Source: Pomphorhynchus laevis
Lineage: Eukaryota > Acanthocephala > Palaeacanthocephala > Echinorhynchida > Pomphorhynchidae
Assembly (NCBI GenBank): GCA_012934845.2
Contig: WNNJ02000255.1
Span: 1 to 64,000 of the forward strand
DNA length: 64,000 bases
Reading direction: 5' to 3'
The translations under genes and the position numbers were made by a program. Shown here piece after piece: positions 1 through 10,289 of this stretch. Position 1 is the stretch's first letter; the number at the start of each line of letters is the position of its first letter. Under the pieces are notes generated by a model that searched no databases, had not been told where the DNA came from, and saw nothing but the letters and a program-made list of their open reading frames with translations.

Positions 1-30
1 TAATAATATATAAATAATTCTATATAATAT

Positions 31-450
31 TAATGCTATTATATCATATTAATGCTATAGTATCATATATGATACTATAACTTATAGATTATTGATAATA
101 CTATATCATATTGATAATATTATATCATATTAAGGATATCATATCATATTAATAATATCATATGATATCCTATTAATGATACTATATCATATTAATGATA
201 TTATATTGTATTAATGATTTTAGATCATATTAATAATATCATTTCATATTAATGTTACTATATCATATTAAAATATCATAGTAATTTTATTGTATCATAT
301 TAATAATATTATATCATAGTAATGCTACTATATCATATTAATGATTTCATATCATATAAATGATATTATATCATAATTATGATACAATATCTTCTTTATA
401 ATATTATATCATGATTATGTTCTTGTATAATATTAATGACATTATATGAA
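31..450. repeat. 19-bp AT-rich minisatellite
   Basis: Degenerate tandem repeat of a 19-mer close to TATATCATATTAATGATAT. The anchor ATTAAT recurs at 191, 210, 229 and 248, exactly 19 bases apart, and decays toward 440. Only A/T-rich variants are seen and there is no coding signal. Confidence 0.85.
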
Positions 451-1200
451 ATACAGCTGGACAATCAAAATTTTATTATTAGCAAAATCAAAAGGGTTTA
501 TTTAAATTTTATGAAAATTTGATTTGGATGAAAATAATATTTTGATTGTTTATCAATTTTTATACAATTTTTGGGGCAATGGGCATCTCCGATATTAATG
601 ATATTATATCATTATTATCTTTGCCACAATTTTAACGTTACGCAAAATTATTTTTAATGTAATATTAATTTTTCTCGATGATCTGTTCTTTTCATTTCAT
701 TAATCTAAGAGTCCTTTTTTGTTTAAATTTATTTTCTTCAATTTTAGTTATCACAAGCATAAAATACGGCAGGTTTTACGGTAACTTTATTTGGCTCGTA
801 TCATCAACTTGTTATATATATTACCTGTACCTCGGTGTCTCAGGTAGGATATTTTTCAATTATTTTCTTGTTCTTTGATCAAATGAAATTATTAGTAATT
901 TGTATAAGATAAACATTGTATTCGTTTATTAAATATATATACGACAAGGCATATAAATATATTCGGCCGGTTTCAATTTATTTAAAAAATATATAAATTT
1001 TAATAATTGGGTATTTTCCAAATATTTTTCATCTTTTTTGTCTTTATATATTGGTATTCATTTCATTGGTTGCCATCATAAGAATATCTTTTTGAAGCAT
1101 AATATTTGATTTTTGAAATAAAAAATTAATAATAAATATTAGTATATTGCAAAAAAATATATAAATCTTATGATATTAAAACATTATTTTGATATTAAAA
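451..1200. other. AT-rich intergenic stretch, no gene recognised
   Basis: A 66-residue open frame at 678-878 is hydrophobic but has no recognisable domain, and its composition matches chance AT-rich translation. No splice-like structure or RNA gene was seen. Confidence 0.5.
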
Positions 1201-1925
1201 TTTTACAAGAAGGCGAGGAAACAGTTATATTTATTTGATTACAAAAATCCATTATTTCGGCGGCACTACGGCACGTCATCTTCAGGGTCTAGAAATAAAA
1301 CACATTAGTAAAAGGAATTAGAAAGTGCAAAAAAAACGCCCTACTGATTGTTCATCCATTGTCTATCTGTACTGATGGTGGCAACATAAATTTCTAGCAA
1401 CTAAGTTTAAACTAAGCTTTAATGTGATGTCTGCTTTATTGTTAGGGACTATGTAATCTTTAAAAGTCTCAAGATACATAGTTTCGATAATTTTACGCTT
1501 TGTTTTGTTAGTTTCTTTCCTCAGTGGTGTAATTAGATTAATGTCCATTAAGTGGTTATTAACACCTATATGTTGAGAAATGACACAAGAAGATGTATAC
1601 TGTCCGTGTAGTGCTCTCTTCATTACATATGAGTGTTCTTTGGCAAGGATAGCTAACAATCTTCCTGTTTGGCCCACATATATTTTCTTACACTGGAGAT
1701 ATGAAAAATTGTAGACAACACGGTCAATTCAAATTCTGGTTTTAGTTTAAACATAGTGTATAGCCTAGGTAGTGAAAGAGTGAAGAGAAATATGTCATCT
1801 CTGCTTATACCGAGTTTGCTACACAATTAGGAATGTGCCTTTTGATTGATGAATGGGACCTTGATAAACTTGTCCCCTTCAATTCCAGATAGTTTTCTCT
1901 GATCATTTATGATGCGACGGGCTAT
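1201..1925 (-). mobile_element. Penelope-like element, 3' end with GIY-YIG endonuclease
   Basis: The minus strand encodes the C-terminal part of a PLE protein: a linker, then a GIY-YIG-type segment with the core KKIYVGQTGR and a following AKEHSYVMKR helix. In PLEs this endonuclease nicks the target for priming of the fused reverse transcriptase. Downstream is the usual PLE tail element CTGAAGATGACG...CGAAATAA (about 1251-1290). It is 5'-truncated and broken in several places. A homologous copy lies in opposite orientation at 2806-3530. Confidence 0.85.
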
Positions 1926-2450
1926 TTCTCAACATATTCCTTGTACCACGTAATTCGATTCTATTGGGTACATTGAATAAATCGTTTAATCCAAAAATCT
2001 TCTCTATCTAATAGCTTTTGATTTAATATTGACTTATTTTCTTCAACAATATGTTCTAAAATAAATAATTTACAATATCCTATATCATGTCCAATTAATC
2101 TCATATGCTTATGAAATGTATTTTGACTATTATGCTGTATATTATATATGTGTTGCCTAAACCTAGTTTTTAACATTTGATATGTTTTTCCTATATATTG
2201 CAATCCACATGTACATTGTATTAGATACACTACACCTGCGGTATTGCAGTTACAATTATTATTAATATTTAATAAAAAACATTTGTTTGTTGTGTTACTT
2301 ACAATACAATTATTATTTTTATAAAATCACAAACTTTACAATTTTTTCTGTTACATTTAAAAGATCTAAAATTAAAACATTAGCACTTACGTATTTTTCC
2401 AATCTGCTTGAGTACATGTAACTTTAAAGTCAATTTTTAACGTTGATTTT
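1926..2450 (-). mobile_element. Second, different PLE fragment with GIY-YIG domain
   Basis: The minus strand reads a CxxC-containing linker and then a GIY-YIG domain (YLIQCTCGLQYIGKT, an RFRQH motif, and REDFWIKRF near the end; open frame 1961-2230). The Cys-rich entry into GIY-YIG and the RE-x-x-WI motif are typical of Neptune/Poseidon/Naiad-like PLEs and differ from the flanking family. It lies between the two inverted copies of the other PLE. It is a truncated, broken fossil. Possibly it belongs to the same family as the RT fragments at 11.4, 29.7 and 60.3 kb, which is inference. Confidence 0.75.
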
Positions 2451-2805
2451 TCGGTGTCGCCACCTAGTTTAGTTGACTGAGACTAAACTTACAACGGGCC
2501 ATCCAGCAGAATTTGACAGGGGGCTGCCCTGCTTAAGGCGGTTGCATGCTGGAACAATATCTGTAAGATCTACCACCTTCACTCCACGCGCTACGCGATC
2601 TGGCTAGTGGCCATTACCTGGTCTCTTTTGAAAAATTAATAATTCATCAAATTTGCTTGAAAATAAGAAAAAATAATAGTAAAGTCGTAACAAATAATAC
2701 ATAGTATCAGTATTTCTGACAGAGTTCATATTACCGGGAAAACAAAGTCCACATGTCAACTTAGGCAGACTTTCCTCCCAATATCATTAATTGCGCATTC
2801 CATCA
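2451..2805 (-). other. Spacer with a possible LINE reverse-transcriptase scrap
   Basis: About 2500-2640 is richer in G+C than its surroundings. Read on the minus strand it gives LKQGSPLSNSAGW, which resembles the QGxPLS box of R2/NeSL-type LINE reverse transcriptases. No neighbouring RT box was found, so this is a weak call. Confidence 0.25.
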
Positions 2806-3530
2806 TGCCCGTCGCATCATAAATGATTAAAGACAACGATCTGTAATTGAAGGGAAAATGTTCGTCGAGATCTAATTCACCAACCAAAAGGCACATTCCT
2901 TAATGTGTAACTATCTGGTCTATGTAGAGATGACATATTTCCCTTCACTTGTTCACTACCTAGGATATCCACTATGTTTAAACTAAAACCAGAATTTGAA
3001 TCGACCGGTGTTGTCTACAATTTTCCATGTCTCCAGTGTAAGAAAATATATGTGGGCCAAACAGGAAGGCCGTTAGCTATCCGTGCCAAAGAACACTCAT
3101 ATGTAATGAAGAGAGCACTACACGGACAGTATACATCTTCTTGTGTCATTTCTCAACATATAGGTGTTAATAACCACTTAATGGACATTACCCTAATTAC
3201 ACCACTGAGGAAAGAAACTAACAAAACAAAGCGTAAAATTATCGAAACTATGTATCTTGAGACTTTTAAAGATTGCATAGTCCCTAACAATAAAGCAGAC
3301 ATCATATTAAAGTTTAGTTTAAACTTAGTTGCTAGAAATTTGTGTTGCCACCATTAGTACAGATAGACAATGGATGAACAATCAAAAGGGCGTATCTTAG
3401 TTTTTTTGCACTTTCAAATTCCTTTTACCAATGTGTTTTATTTCAGACCCTAAAAATGACGTGACGTTGAAATATTGGATTTTTGTAATCAAATAAATAT
3501 TCTTGTTTTTTCGCCTTCTTGTAATAATTC
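2806..3530 (+). mobile_element. Penelope-like element 3' end, inverted partner of 1201-1925
   Basis: A 127-residue open frame at 2974-3357 covers the PLE linker and GIY-YIG nuclease (KKIYVGQTGRPLAIRAKEHS, then helices to the C-terminal CCHH). The non-coding tail to about 3525 matches the minus-strand copy at 1201-1400. Homology extends upstream to about 2806 and includes the sequence before the nuclease. Relative to its partner it keeps the longer open frame. It is 5'-truncated, with no RT domain. Confidence 0.87.
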
Positions 3531-3603
3531 GGATTGGAAACGAATTTTCTCCAAATTTTAATTGATTTTTTTATTTTTAAATTTTTTTAACGAATTTTTT
3601 ATT

Positions 3604-3634
3604 ACAGCTATGGAAACGAATTTCCATAGCTGTA
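3604..3634. repeat. Perfect 13-bp hairpin with CGAA loop
   Basis: ACAGCTATGGAAA, then CGAA, then its exact reverse complement. A short isolated stem-loop of unknown role; no coding sequence is adjacent. Confidence 0.8.
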
Positions 3635-3837
3635 TGAAGTCTATTATGCTGTAAAGTCGAAAAGCATATGTTGAAGTAAACAGAAACTAGATAGTAGGAC
3701 AACAAATTACTTCGATTAAAATAGTAGCTGGATGTTTTTGAAAACTATCTGATTAGAAATCATGTGTAGATTTAAATGAGCAACTGACCTTCAATAGAAC
3801 TTTTGATGGTTTTTGTTGTCTAAAATTGAAAAATATT

Positions 3838-4025
3838 TTTTATATAGTTGATAATGATCCATTATTGATAAATAATAATTGGAGCTGGATCAAAGAAAAG
3901 CTGAAATTATTTTTGATATTTCGCAAACTTCTGTTAGCATCTTCAGAAAATTTTCTGATAATGCTAACAGTAGTTCGCGAAATATCAAAAATAATTACGT
4001 CTTTTCTTTGATCCAGTTCCAATAA
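3838..4025. repeat. Foldback element with ribozyme-like arm tips
   Basis: The two halves are imperfect reverse complements: outer CTGGATCAAAGAAAAG, middle TTTTTGATATTTCGC and inner CTGTTAGCAT each recur inverted. Open frames therefore appear on both strands at 3826-4022, but neither is a gene. On the minus strand the inner part reads CTGAAGA, a GCTAAC/GTTTGC hairpin, then GAAATATC, the same order as a hammerhead core. Related foldbacks lie at 31250-31400 and 31710-31860, and half-copies (TTTCTTTGATCCAG) occur near 11320, 11670, 40110 and 41095. Confidence 0.8.
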
Positions 4026-5200
4026 TTATTTAGGTAAAATGTTTATTGAATTGAAAATTAAATATAATTAAAATTATGATATCAATGAAATTTTCGTTAA
4101 TTCTTCCAGATTAATATTTATGACATTTTGTGAGTAGATTGGAACAGATTGTCTTTAAGCTCTAATTAGAATGCTATTTAATTGTAATTTTAAAATGTAT
4201 TTTATAATTTCATAATTTAAAAACTTGCAGATTAAATTGTTAACTTAATATCTGATTTGCTATAGAATATTTTGCAAAATTTAACAATTACATAATATTT
4301 GTTTGATTCTTACTCTTGAATTATTATATAGAGGCAATGAACGAATCTGCCAGTTTTCTTACTACAATTCTTACTAATTACGTTTACAAAATACTTTTAT
4401 TTAAATTATATTTATCTGCATTTTGTTTCTTAACTTAAATACTTAAGATAGTTATTGATACTTAAATACTTATTTAAAATCAATAAATCACTATCAATAC
4501 ATATAAGAGAAACAATTAATTTTGCTTTCCTTCAATTTAAAACTGCATCATCATACTGTGTTTTAGTTTTACCGTATGTAAAAGCCAAGCGATTACTGAT
4601 AATAATTCCTGTTCTAATGATTCTATATCCTTTGTTCAGTTTTTCCGGAATAAATTTGACTCGGTCTATGGTAATGTAAAATTTGGAATAATTGGGATTG
4701 AGTAATACTTTGGAATAAACAACATCTTGAGATTAATCGATTATGATCTTTACTTATGAATTATACGTGGAAATTAACGCTTTTTTATTTTGATAAAAAT
4801 AAGTTAAAAGATTATAAATCAATCTACAAATTAATTTGTATAATTTTCGCATATTTAAGTGACGTATCACGAACAAATTAAAAAGAACAAATTAAAAAGA
4901 ACAAAAAAGTAATTACTTTTTTATTCTACGAAATAAAAAAGTAACTTCTTGGATCACGAAAAGTGTTTATGTGAGCACTTATTTGCATGTCAACAAATAC
5001 ACCTTTTATTTCAAAGAAATTAATACTTTTTAATTAAAGAAATCACCTTTTATAAGGTGATTTCTTTGAGATTTCTTAAAGAAAGGTGATCACCTTTAAA
5101 GCAATTAAAAAGCAGCACTTGCAGCATTTTTAAAATGCAGCAGAAAAGTAGGGATTTTTTCCTGTTTTAGTTTGTTATTTTTCCATAAATTATATTAAAT
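4026..5200. other. AT-rich intergenic stretch
   Basis: No gene was recognised. The 74-residue open frame at 4455-4679 has no domain I know. The stretch contains a perfect stem-loop near 5035-5068 (AAAGAAATCACCTT, TTAT, inverse) and a run of ATTAAAAAGAAC repeats near 4875-4910. Confidence 0.5.
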
Positions 5201-5370
5201 GAATCTCAAAATGATCCAGAGTGGCAGTTTTCATACAACGACACACACATAGTAATGCTATTGAGCCTAACGACATGTCAGATTTAAGCCTAACATATCG
5301 ATATTGTTTCGTCCACTACTGCCATGCGATCGTACTACAATGGAATGTCTCTCACAACATGTCAGATTTA

Positions 5371-5440
5371 AGCTTGACATATCTGTATTGTTTCGTCTGC
5401 TACTGCCGTGCAATGATACACCTGGACTCATCAGAAGGCT
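5371..5440 (-). ncRNA. Type I hammerhead ribozyme
   Basis: In 5'-3' order on the minus strand: stem I strand AGCCTT (5440-5435); core CTGATGA (5434-5428); stem II GTC...GAC with a large loop of about 27 nt; core GAAA (5394-5391); stem III ACAATA, loop CAGA, TATGT with one bulged A; cleavage triplet GTC ending at 5376; stem I strand AAGCT. All invariant core residues are present. Stem I is short (5 bp with a bulge), as in small animal hammerheads. The neighbouring 84-bp unit keeps the GAAA and stem III (with GTT at the cleavage site) but has lost a good CUGANGA, so it is probably inactive. Confidence 0.7.
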
Positions 5441-5483
5441 GTGTACCGCCGTAGTTTCCTTTCGAAGTATATTTACACTTTGA

Positions 5484-5540
5484 GATTCGAACCTGGATTA
5501 TTTCGATTGGTGGGTCACTCATTACCGACTAGACTAACCA
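5484..5540 (-). promoter_or_regulatory. tRNA-like internal Pol III promoter (boxes A and B)
   Basis: Box A reads TGGTTAGTCTAGTCGG and box B GGTTCGAATC on the minus strand, 31 nt apart, within the usual spacing. The flanks do not form a matching acceptor stem, so this is a tRNA-derived SINE head rather than a working tRNA gene. The middle CCACCAATCGAAA is common in tRNA-derived SINE heads. Confidence 0.65.
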
Positions 5541-5560
5541 TCCAGTACATCTAGAAATTC

Positions 5561-6241
5561 TTCCGTATATGAAATCTTTAACGTAATGAATTTCTGAAAC
5601 CGCATTTTTAAGGATGTGGATATTTTGCAGTGATCCACTCCGAATGAACAACCAAACTATTTGTGATTTGCATTTTGATTAATAATGAAACCAAAACATT
5701 TTATATTTAATTTTGTCTTTCCAGTGTTTATGATTGTAAAATGCTAAAACTCTTTAAAAGACAATTCTCTTTTAAATATAAAATAATTTATTAACTTCAA
5801 TTTATTCACTTTATCAATTCAATTTATTTTATATTTCTTGATGATCAGCTCAAAATCCAATGCTTGCAAATGGTTGAATATAAATATTATTCGAATAGCT
5901 ATAAAAATGTATAAAAAATTGTTACTTTAAAAAATTAAATTTTTAAATTTTAATTAAACATCTTAAATTTTTTATTAAATTTTTTTTATAATGTTTTTTT
6001 TAAAACATTCAAATTAATTTAATTTAAAGTCATGCAAATAATTTTACCTCAGTTTAAGCTTATTTAATAATCGTTTTTATATCATCAATATTTCATAATT
6101 TGCATAAACACTCAATTTTTCAGGTAATTTCAAAGCAGACTAGTGAATTGCAAAGTTGATTAAGGTTAAAATATTAAATTTATTATTAATATCTATTACG
6201 AACAAATTTTATTTAATATCGCATTACATTTACTTTTTAGA
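5561..6241. other. AT-rich stretch, 3' flank of the GH63-like gene
   Basis: No gene was seen. On the minus strand an AATAAA-containing run lies about 30 nt after the stop codon of the gene at 6242-9277 (near 6205-6217) and could be its polyadenylation signal. Confidence 0.45.
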
Positions 6242-9200
6242 TCACGCTTGTTTCTGCATGATTTCAACATTTGGCGACCTAAAAAAGACAGATCGTGCAC
6301 GGTATTTATTCGTATTAATTCCACATTGCTGTGTCAGCTTCGCTACTAAGCTAGTCCAACCTGTTTGATGACTGGCCCCCAAACCTTTTCCAGTTTCGCT
6401 GTCAAAGTATTCATAAAAAAGTAAATATTGCGACCATTCAGGAGTTTCAAAAAGAGAATCTTCACCAAACATCGGTCGTTTGCTGTCTGGCGACTTAAGA
6501 AACAGTCGGCATAAGCGTTGAGACAATGCTACGGTTATCTGTTCAAGAGTCATAAGTTCTTCACTACCGGTAGGCATTTCAAGCCTTAATGTATCCCCAT
6601 AATATCTATGGAATTTTTGCAGGCTTTCAATCATGAGAAAATTGACCGGAAACCAAATAGGGCCTCTCCAATTCGAATTGCCTCCAAACATTGCACTTTT
6701 AGATTCACCAGGCTCGTATTCTACAGAATATGTCTTACCTTCAACGTTAAAACTATATGGATTCTTTTCATGATATTTTGACAATGTTCTTAATCCAAAA
6801 TTACTTAGAAAATTGTTTTCATCTAGGACTTTGGTCATTATTCGAATAAATTTATCTCTGTTCACCACACTAAGAAGCCTGCGTTTCTGATTACCTTCTT
6901 CGTTCAATGGCGCAATGCTATGCAATATGTTTGGTCTATATTTTCTATACCAGTCGATCCGGGCCTTAAATTTTGGAAGAATTGACAACCATTCATTTTC
7001 GATCGTTTCAACTGCAAACAATGGTATTAAACCGACAAATGAACGCACCTTTATTGGAATTCGTTTTCGATCATGTGGAAATTTTATTACATCATAAAAG
7101 AAGCCGTCTTCTTCGTCCCATAACCCGTTTCCATCACTGTACATAGTACCCATTGTGTTTGCAATCAATACAAAATGATCAAAGAACTTTATTACCATTC
7201 CTTCATAGGTTCGGCTTCGATAAACTGCCAGTTCAAGTGTTATTGCTAGCATATTTAGACAATACATCGCCATCCAAGCACTACCGTCTGCCTGTTCTAG
7301 ATGCCCACCTGTTGGTAGTGAATGACTCCGGTCGAATACGCCGATGTTATCCATTCCTAAAAATCCGCCTTCAAATACATTGTTACCGTCCATATCTTTT
7401 TTATTTATCCACCAGGCAAAATTCAAAAGCAGTTTATGATATGCACGCTGAAGAAATTCAAGGTCACCTTTGTTGTTTTTCATATTTTTATCAATGCAGT
7501 ATATTCGCCAGATGGCCCATGCATGCAATGGGGGATTCACATCATCAAAATTCCACTCGTATGCGGGAATCTGTCCGTTTGGATGCATATACTCCTCAGA
7601 AAGAAATATTAGGACTTGCTGTTTCGCGAGTTGCATATCTATCATTGCCAGTGATATCGCATGGAATGCTATGTCCCATGCAGCATACCAAGGATATTCC
7701 CATTTATCAGGCATTGAAATAATGTCATCGTTTCGTAAATGCATCCAATTGTGATTTCTTCGCATCTGCCGTGAATGATTATTTGGGTTCAGCAACGGAT
7801 TATCCATATCGGCATACCATAAACTGACGGAGTATTGGTAGAATTGTTTATTCCATAAAAGCCCGGCGAATGCTTGTCGTTGTATATTACATTCTTCTTC
7901 ATCTAAATCCGGATTATGAAGCATATCATAAAATTCATTGGCTTCGCTAGCTCGTTTCTTCATTACCCATTTGGCATTTTTGAATATTTGCTGTTTTGAG
8001 TTATTATCGTCAGTAAGGAAATTTTCATTGCTTAATCGCATCCAAACAGTGTACGTGCCAAACGGCTCAACGCTTTTAGAAAAATGTGCACCAACCTTTG
8101 TGCCAGATCCATTTAAGTTAACCGTACCCTGATTTCCCAATACCACTCTATTATTGATACCGTCTTTGAAATACAATCCATGTTCTAAGGTGTTGACGTT
8201 ATTAGGATTTTTGCTATTTCCATTATTATCAGCACCATTCTCTCCGAATATCTTTGTCCAGTTAGTTTCATTTTCTGTAAATAACAAACTTTCCGGATTA
8301 TTACCCTGATCATCTTGAAAGTAAATGTACATCTTTTCATATTGACTCATTAGATTAAGTTTGTCATTCGTTGAACACTCGACAGAAAAGTCATTTAGCT
8401 TACTAATTATTGGCTTAAGATGAATACGTTGTTTAAAGACAGATTTGCGGCTACTGCTTTGATTATCACTGACTATAACAGTATCGTCCGAAACTATATC
8501 ATGTTCACAAGGCCATGACCAGTTATTTCTAAACCATGCCTGCTGTATAATGTGTAATTTTGCCTCCATATTGCTACAGTTTCTTGCTTTTATTTTACAG
8601 AAAATATCGTCGGGATTAAGTTTACAGTATTCAATTGAGATATTAAAGTAATTACCATTTGCGAAGTTTTCACGTAATGCGTCAACTATTTCATATTCCG
8701 GTTTGTCTTGTTGTGTGTTGTTTTCCTTTAATGCCTGATAAGGAAACTCAACTTGCGGGTAACGGTATACCATTTTCATATATGAATGTGTGGGGGTATT
8801 GTCTACATAGTAGTAGCATTCCTTTACATCTTCGCCGTGATTACCTTCGTGGTTCGCAAGCCCAAATAACCGTTCCTTTAGAATAGGGTCGCGCTCGTTC
8901 CAAAATGCAGGAGATATGCAAATAATTTGCTTGCTATCGCAAATTCCACCGATTCCATCATCACTCCATCTGTAAGCTCGACTTACTGCATGTTCAAATG
9001 GAAAGCTCTCCCATGCATTGCCCATTATGCTATAATCTTCACGAACCGTACCCCATGCTCTGTCGCTTAGATAAGGACCCCATGCTCGCCAATTTTTGGC
9101 CTTCTGACCAGACAGTGACACCCCTGTTTGAATGAGATTTATATCAAGTACGTCACAAACACTACATTCCTTGAGACGGTATTCTTCCGCGTTATTATAA

Positions 9201-9277
9201 ATTTGTATATTAGTTGTTAATTTTTTTTGAATATTTTGACCCGTCGTCGACAACAAAGCAGTTTTCGCATTATTCAT
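6242..9277 (-). CDS. Bacterial-type MGH1-like glycoside hydrolase (GH63 superfamily)
   Basis: Single uninterrupted frame of 1011 residues. The N-terminal part has WGPYLSDRAWGTVREDYS (residues 66-83), ERLFGLANHEGNHGEDVKE (135-153) and DNTPTHSYMK, all signatures of the bacterial glucosidase/mannosylglycerate-hydrolase-like family. The (alpha/alpha)6 catalytic half shows GGFLGMDNIGVFDRS (about 635-650, probable acid region), GGNSNWRGPIWFP (about 863-876) and GLGASHQTGW (965-974, near the probable base). Length is slightly above the bacterial norm of about 900. There is no obvious signal peptide or membrane segment, so a cytosolic enzyme acting on alpha-glucosides or a related sugar is inferred; the substrate is unknown. 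It differs from eukaryotic processing glucosidase I. It has no introns and is G+C-richer than its flanks, and eukaryotic repeats lie on both sides, so horizontal transfer is likely. An AG acceptor near 9298 could mark a 5'UTR intron. Confidence 0.88.
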   Translation of the reverse strand: MNNAKTALLSTTGQNIQKKLTTNIQIYNNAEEYRLKECSVCDVLDINLIQTGVSLSGQKAKNWRAWGPYLSDRAWGTVREDYSIMGNAWESFPFEHAVSRAYRWSDDGIGGICDSKQIICISPAFWNERDPILKERLFGLANHEGNHGEDVKECYYYVDNTPTHSYMKMVYRYPQVEFPYQALKENNTQQDKPEYEIVDALRENFANGNYFNISIEYCKLNPDDIFCKIKARNCSNMEAKLHIIQQAWFRNNWSWPCEHDIVSDDTVIVSDNQSSSRKSVFKQRIHLKPIISKLNDFSVECSTNDKLNLMSQYEKMYIYFQDDQGNNPESLLFTENETNWTKIFGENGADNNGNSKNPNNVNTLEHGLYFKDGINNRVVLGNQGTVNLNGSGTKVGAHFSKSVEPFGTYTVWMRLSNENFLTDDNNSKQQIFKNAKWVMKKRASEANEFYDMLHNPDLDEEECNIQRQAFAGLLWNKQFYQYSVSLWYADMDNPLLNPNNHSRQMRRNHNWMHLRNDDIISMPDKWEYPWYAAWDIAFHAISLAMIDMQLAKQQVLIFLSEEYMHPNGQIPAYEWNFDDVNPPLHAWAIWRIYCIDKNMKNNKGDLEFLQRAYHKLLLNFAWWINKKDMDGNNVFEGGFLGMDNIGVFDRSHSLPTGGHLEQADGSAWMAMYCLNMLAITLELAVYRSRTYEGMVIKFFDHFVLIANTMGTMYSDGNGLWDEEDGFFYDVIKFPHDRKRIPIKVRSFVGLIPLFAVETIENEWLSILPKFKARIDWYRKYRPNILHSIAPLNEEGNQKRRLLSVVNRDKFIRIMTKVLDENNFLSNFGLRTLSKYHEKNPYSFNVEGKTYSVEYEPGESKSAMFGGNSNWRGPIWFPVNFLMIESLQKFHRYYGDTLRLEMPTGSEELMTLEQITVALSQRLCRLFLKSPDSKRPMFGEDSLFETPEWSQYLLFYEYFDSETGKGLGASHQTGWTSLVAKLTQQCGINTNKYRARSVFFRSPNVEIMQKQA

Positions 9278-10005
9278 CGATTAAATTAGGTATGCTCTAC
9301 AAGGACAAAAATCGCTTTACATAAATTGGCGCTGTTTTGTTATTACTTCCAATACAAGGTCTTAATCTTCAGATTTATAAAGACATTGCTTCTAGATGTT
9401 AAAGTTTTTATTATCTTATTCAATACTTGTCGTAAAAGTTGCCGTAGGCGTTGTAGCTCACATAGCTGTTAAAAATACGACTCTACCCGATGTTTTATTT
9501 GGCGTGTAAAAATGATGAACAAAATTGCGAACTTTTAAGCATCATGTAATATGGTTGTCTACAATCTGTGTGTAAAATGAATGTTTGCTGCAATGTTTTC
9601 CAATGAAATAATAAACCTGCAATTGCTAACTTATTAAGTACCGTCATCGTGTAATGAAAATAATTTTAACTGCTTTGTTGATAACATACAATTTTATCTT
9701 CTCTAAAGTGCACACTTTTCATAATTTCATTGGAGAAATTGGTTAGGCTTTGCAAAAACATGCTATTTTTCAAAGGTGCAAAGGAATTTGAGCCTTGCTT
9801 TTACTATCAGGTTGAAACAAAACAAGAATTCCAAAATTGTATAGCATTACTCTTTATTAGGCTGATCAAATAAATATGATGCTAAAGGAAGCAAACTTTA
9901 CAAATCTTTATTTTCCAGGAAGCAAACTTCCTTCACAACAGCAGATCACTGCATTAAATGATAAGATCAAATAACATTAGAATTTTAGTTTTTTGAATTT
10001 TTTAT
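9278..10005. other. Intergenic, upstream of the GH63-like gene
   Basis: No coding signal. A pyrimidine-rich tract ending in TTGTAG just upstream of the minus-strand ATG could be a 3' splice site of a leader intron. Nothing else was recognised. Confidence 0.4.
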
Positions 10006-10009
10006 TTTT

Positions 10010-10250
10010 ATTTAGTTTGAATTTCTGAAGTTGATTGAAAAAAAAATTGGTAGTTGATTTTAGATAATATAAAGATAATAAATTTTGGAAGTACAATACT
10101 ATAAATAAGTGGTTTTGCAACCAAATATTTGAATATTTAAATTTAATATTTAACTTAAATATTTGAATACATGTTTATTATATTATTTATGTATTATTAG
10201 TATTTTTAATAAATAATGATCGCGTAAGAATTTTTTCCACGTTTGTCACT
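10010..10250 (+). repeat. Dispersed repeat block A (copy 1)
   Basis: A block of about 240 bp that recurs nearly unchanged at 39478-39713. Here it precedes block B; at 39 kb it sits between B and C. It ends near TAATGATCGCGTAAGAA followed by a small inverted repeat ACGTTTGT...ACAAACGT. Non-coding. Confidence 0.8.
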
Positions 10251-10289
10251 TACAAACGTAGAAAATTATTACGAACGTGCACCGGCATA

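Larger units (their letters stand above)
5200..5560 (-). mobile_element. tRNA-headed SINE-like unit carrying a hammerhead ribozyme
   Basis: Read on the minus strand, a Pol III-type promoter (box A at 5540-5525, box B at 5493-5484) is followed by a body with two 84-bp tandem units (5271-5354 and 5355-5438). The second unit by coordinate carries a complete-looking hammerhead ribozyme. The architecture resembles the schistosome Sm-alpha SINE and animal retrozymes, which also pair hammerheads with small non-autonomous retroelements. The ends of the unit were not delimited, and no target duplication was found. Confidence 0.65.

Noticed and set aside
1251-1290. Hammerhead in the 1.2-kb PLE tail
   Set aside because: CTGAAGA and GAAA are there, but the sequence between them has no self-complementary stem II.
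3826-4022. Two overlapping frames on opposite strands
   Set aside because: Both result from the foldback palindrome and have no protein signature.
5484-5540. A functional tRNA gene
   Set aside because: Boxes A and B are good, but no acceptor stem forms and the anticodon arm is not convincing; better read as a SINE head.
7153-7722. Plus-strand 189-residue frame opposite the GH63-like gene
   Set aside because: Shadow of a long conserved minus-strand gene; no domain of its own.
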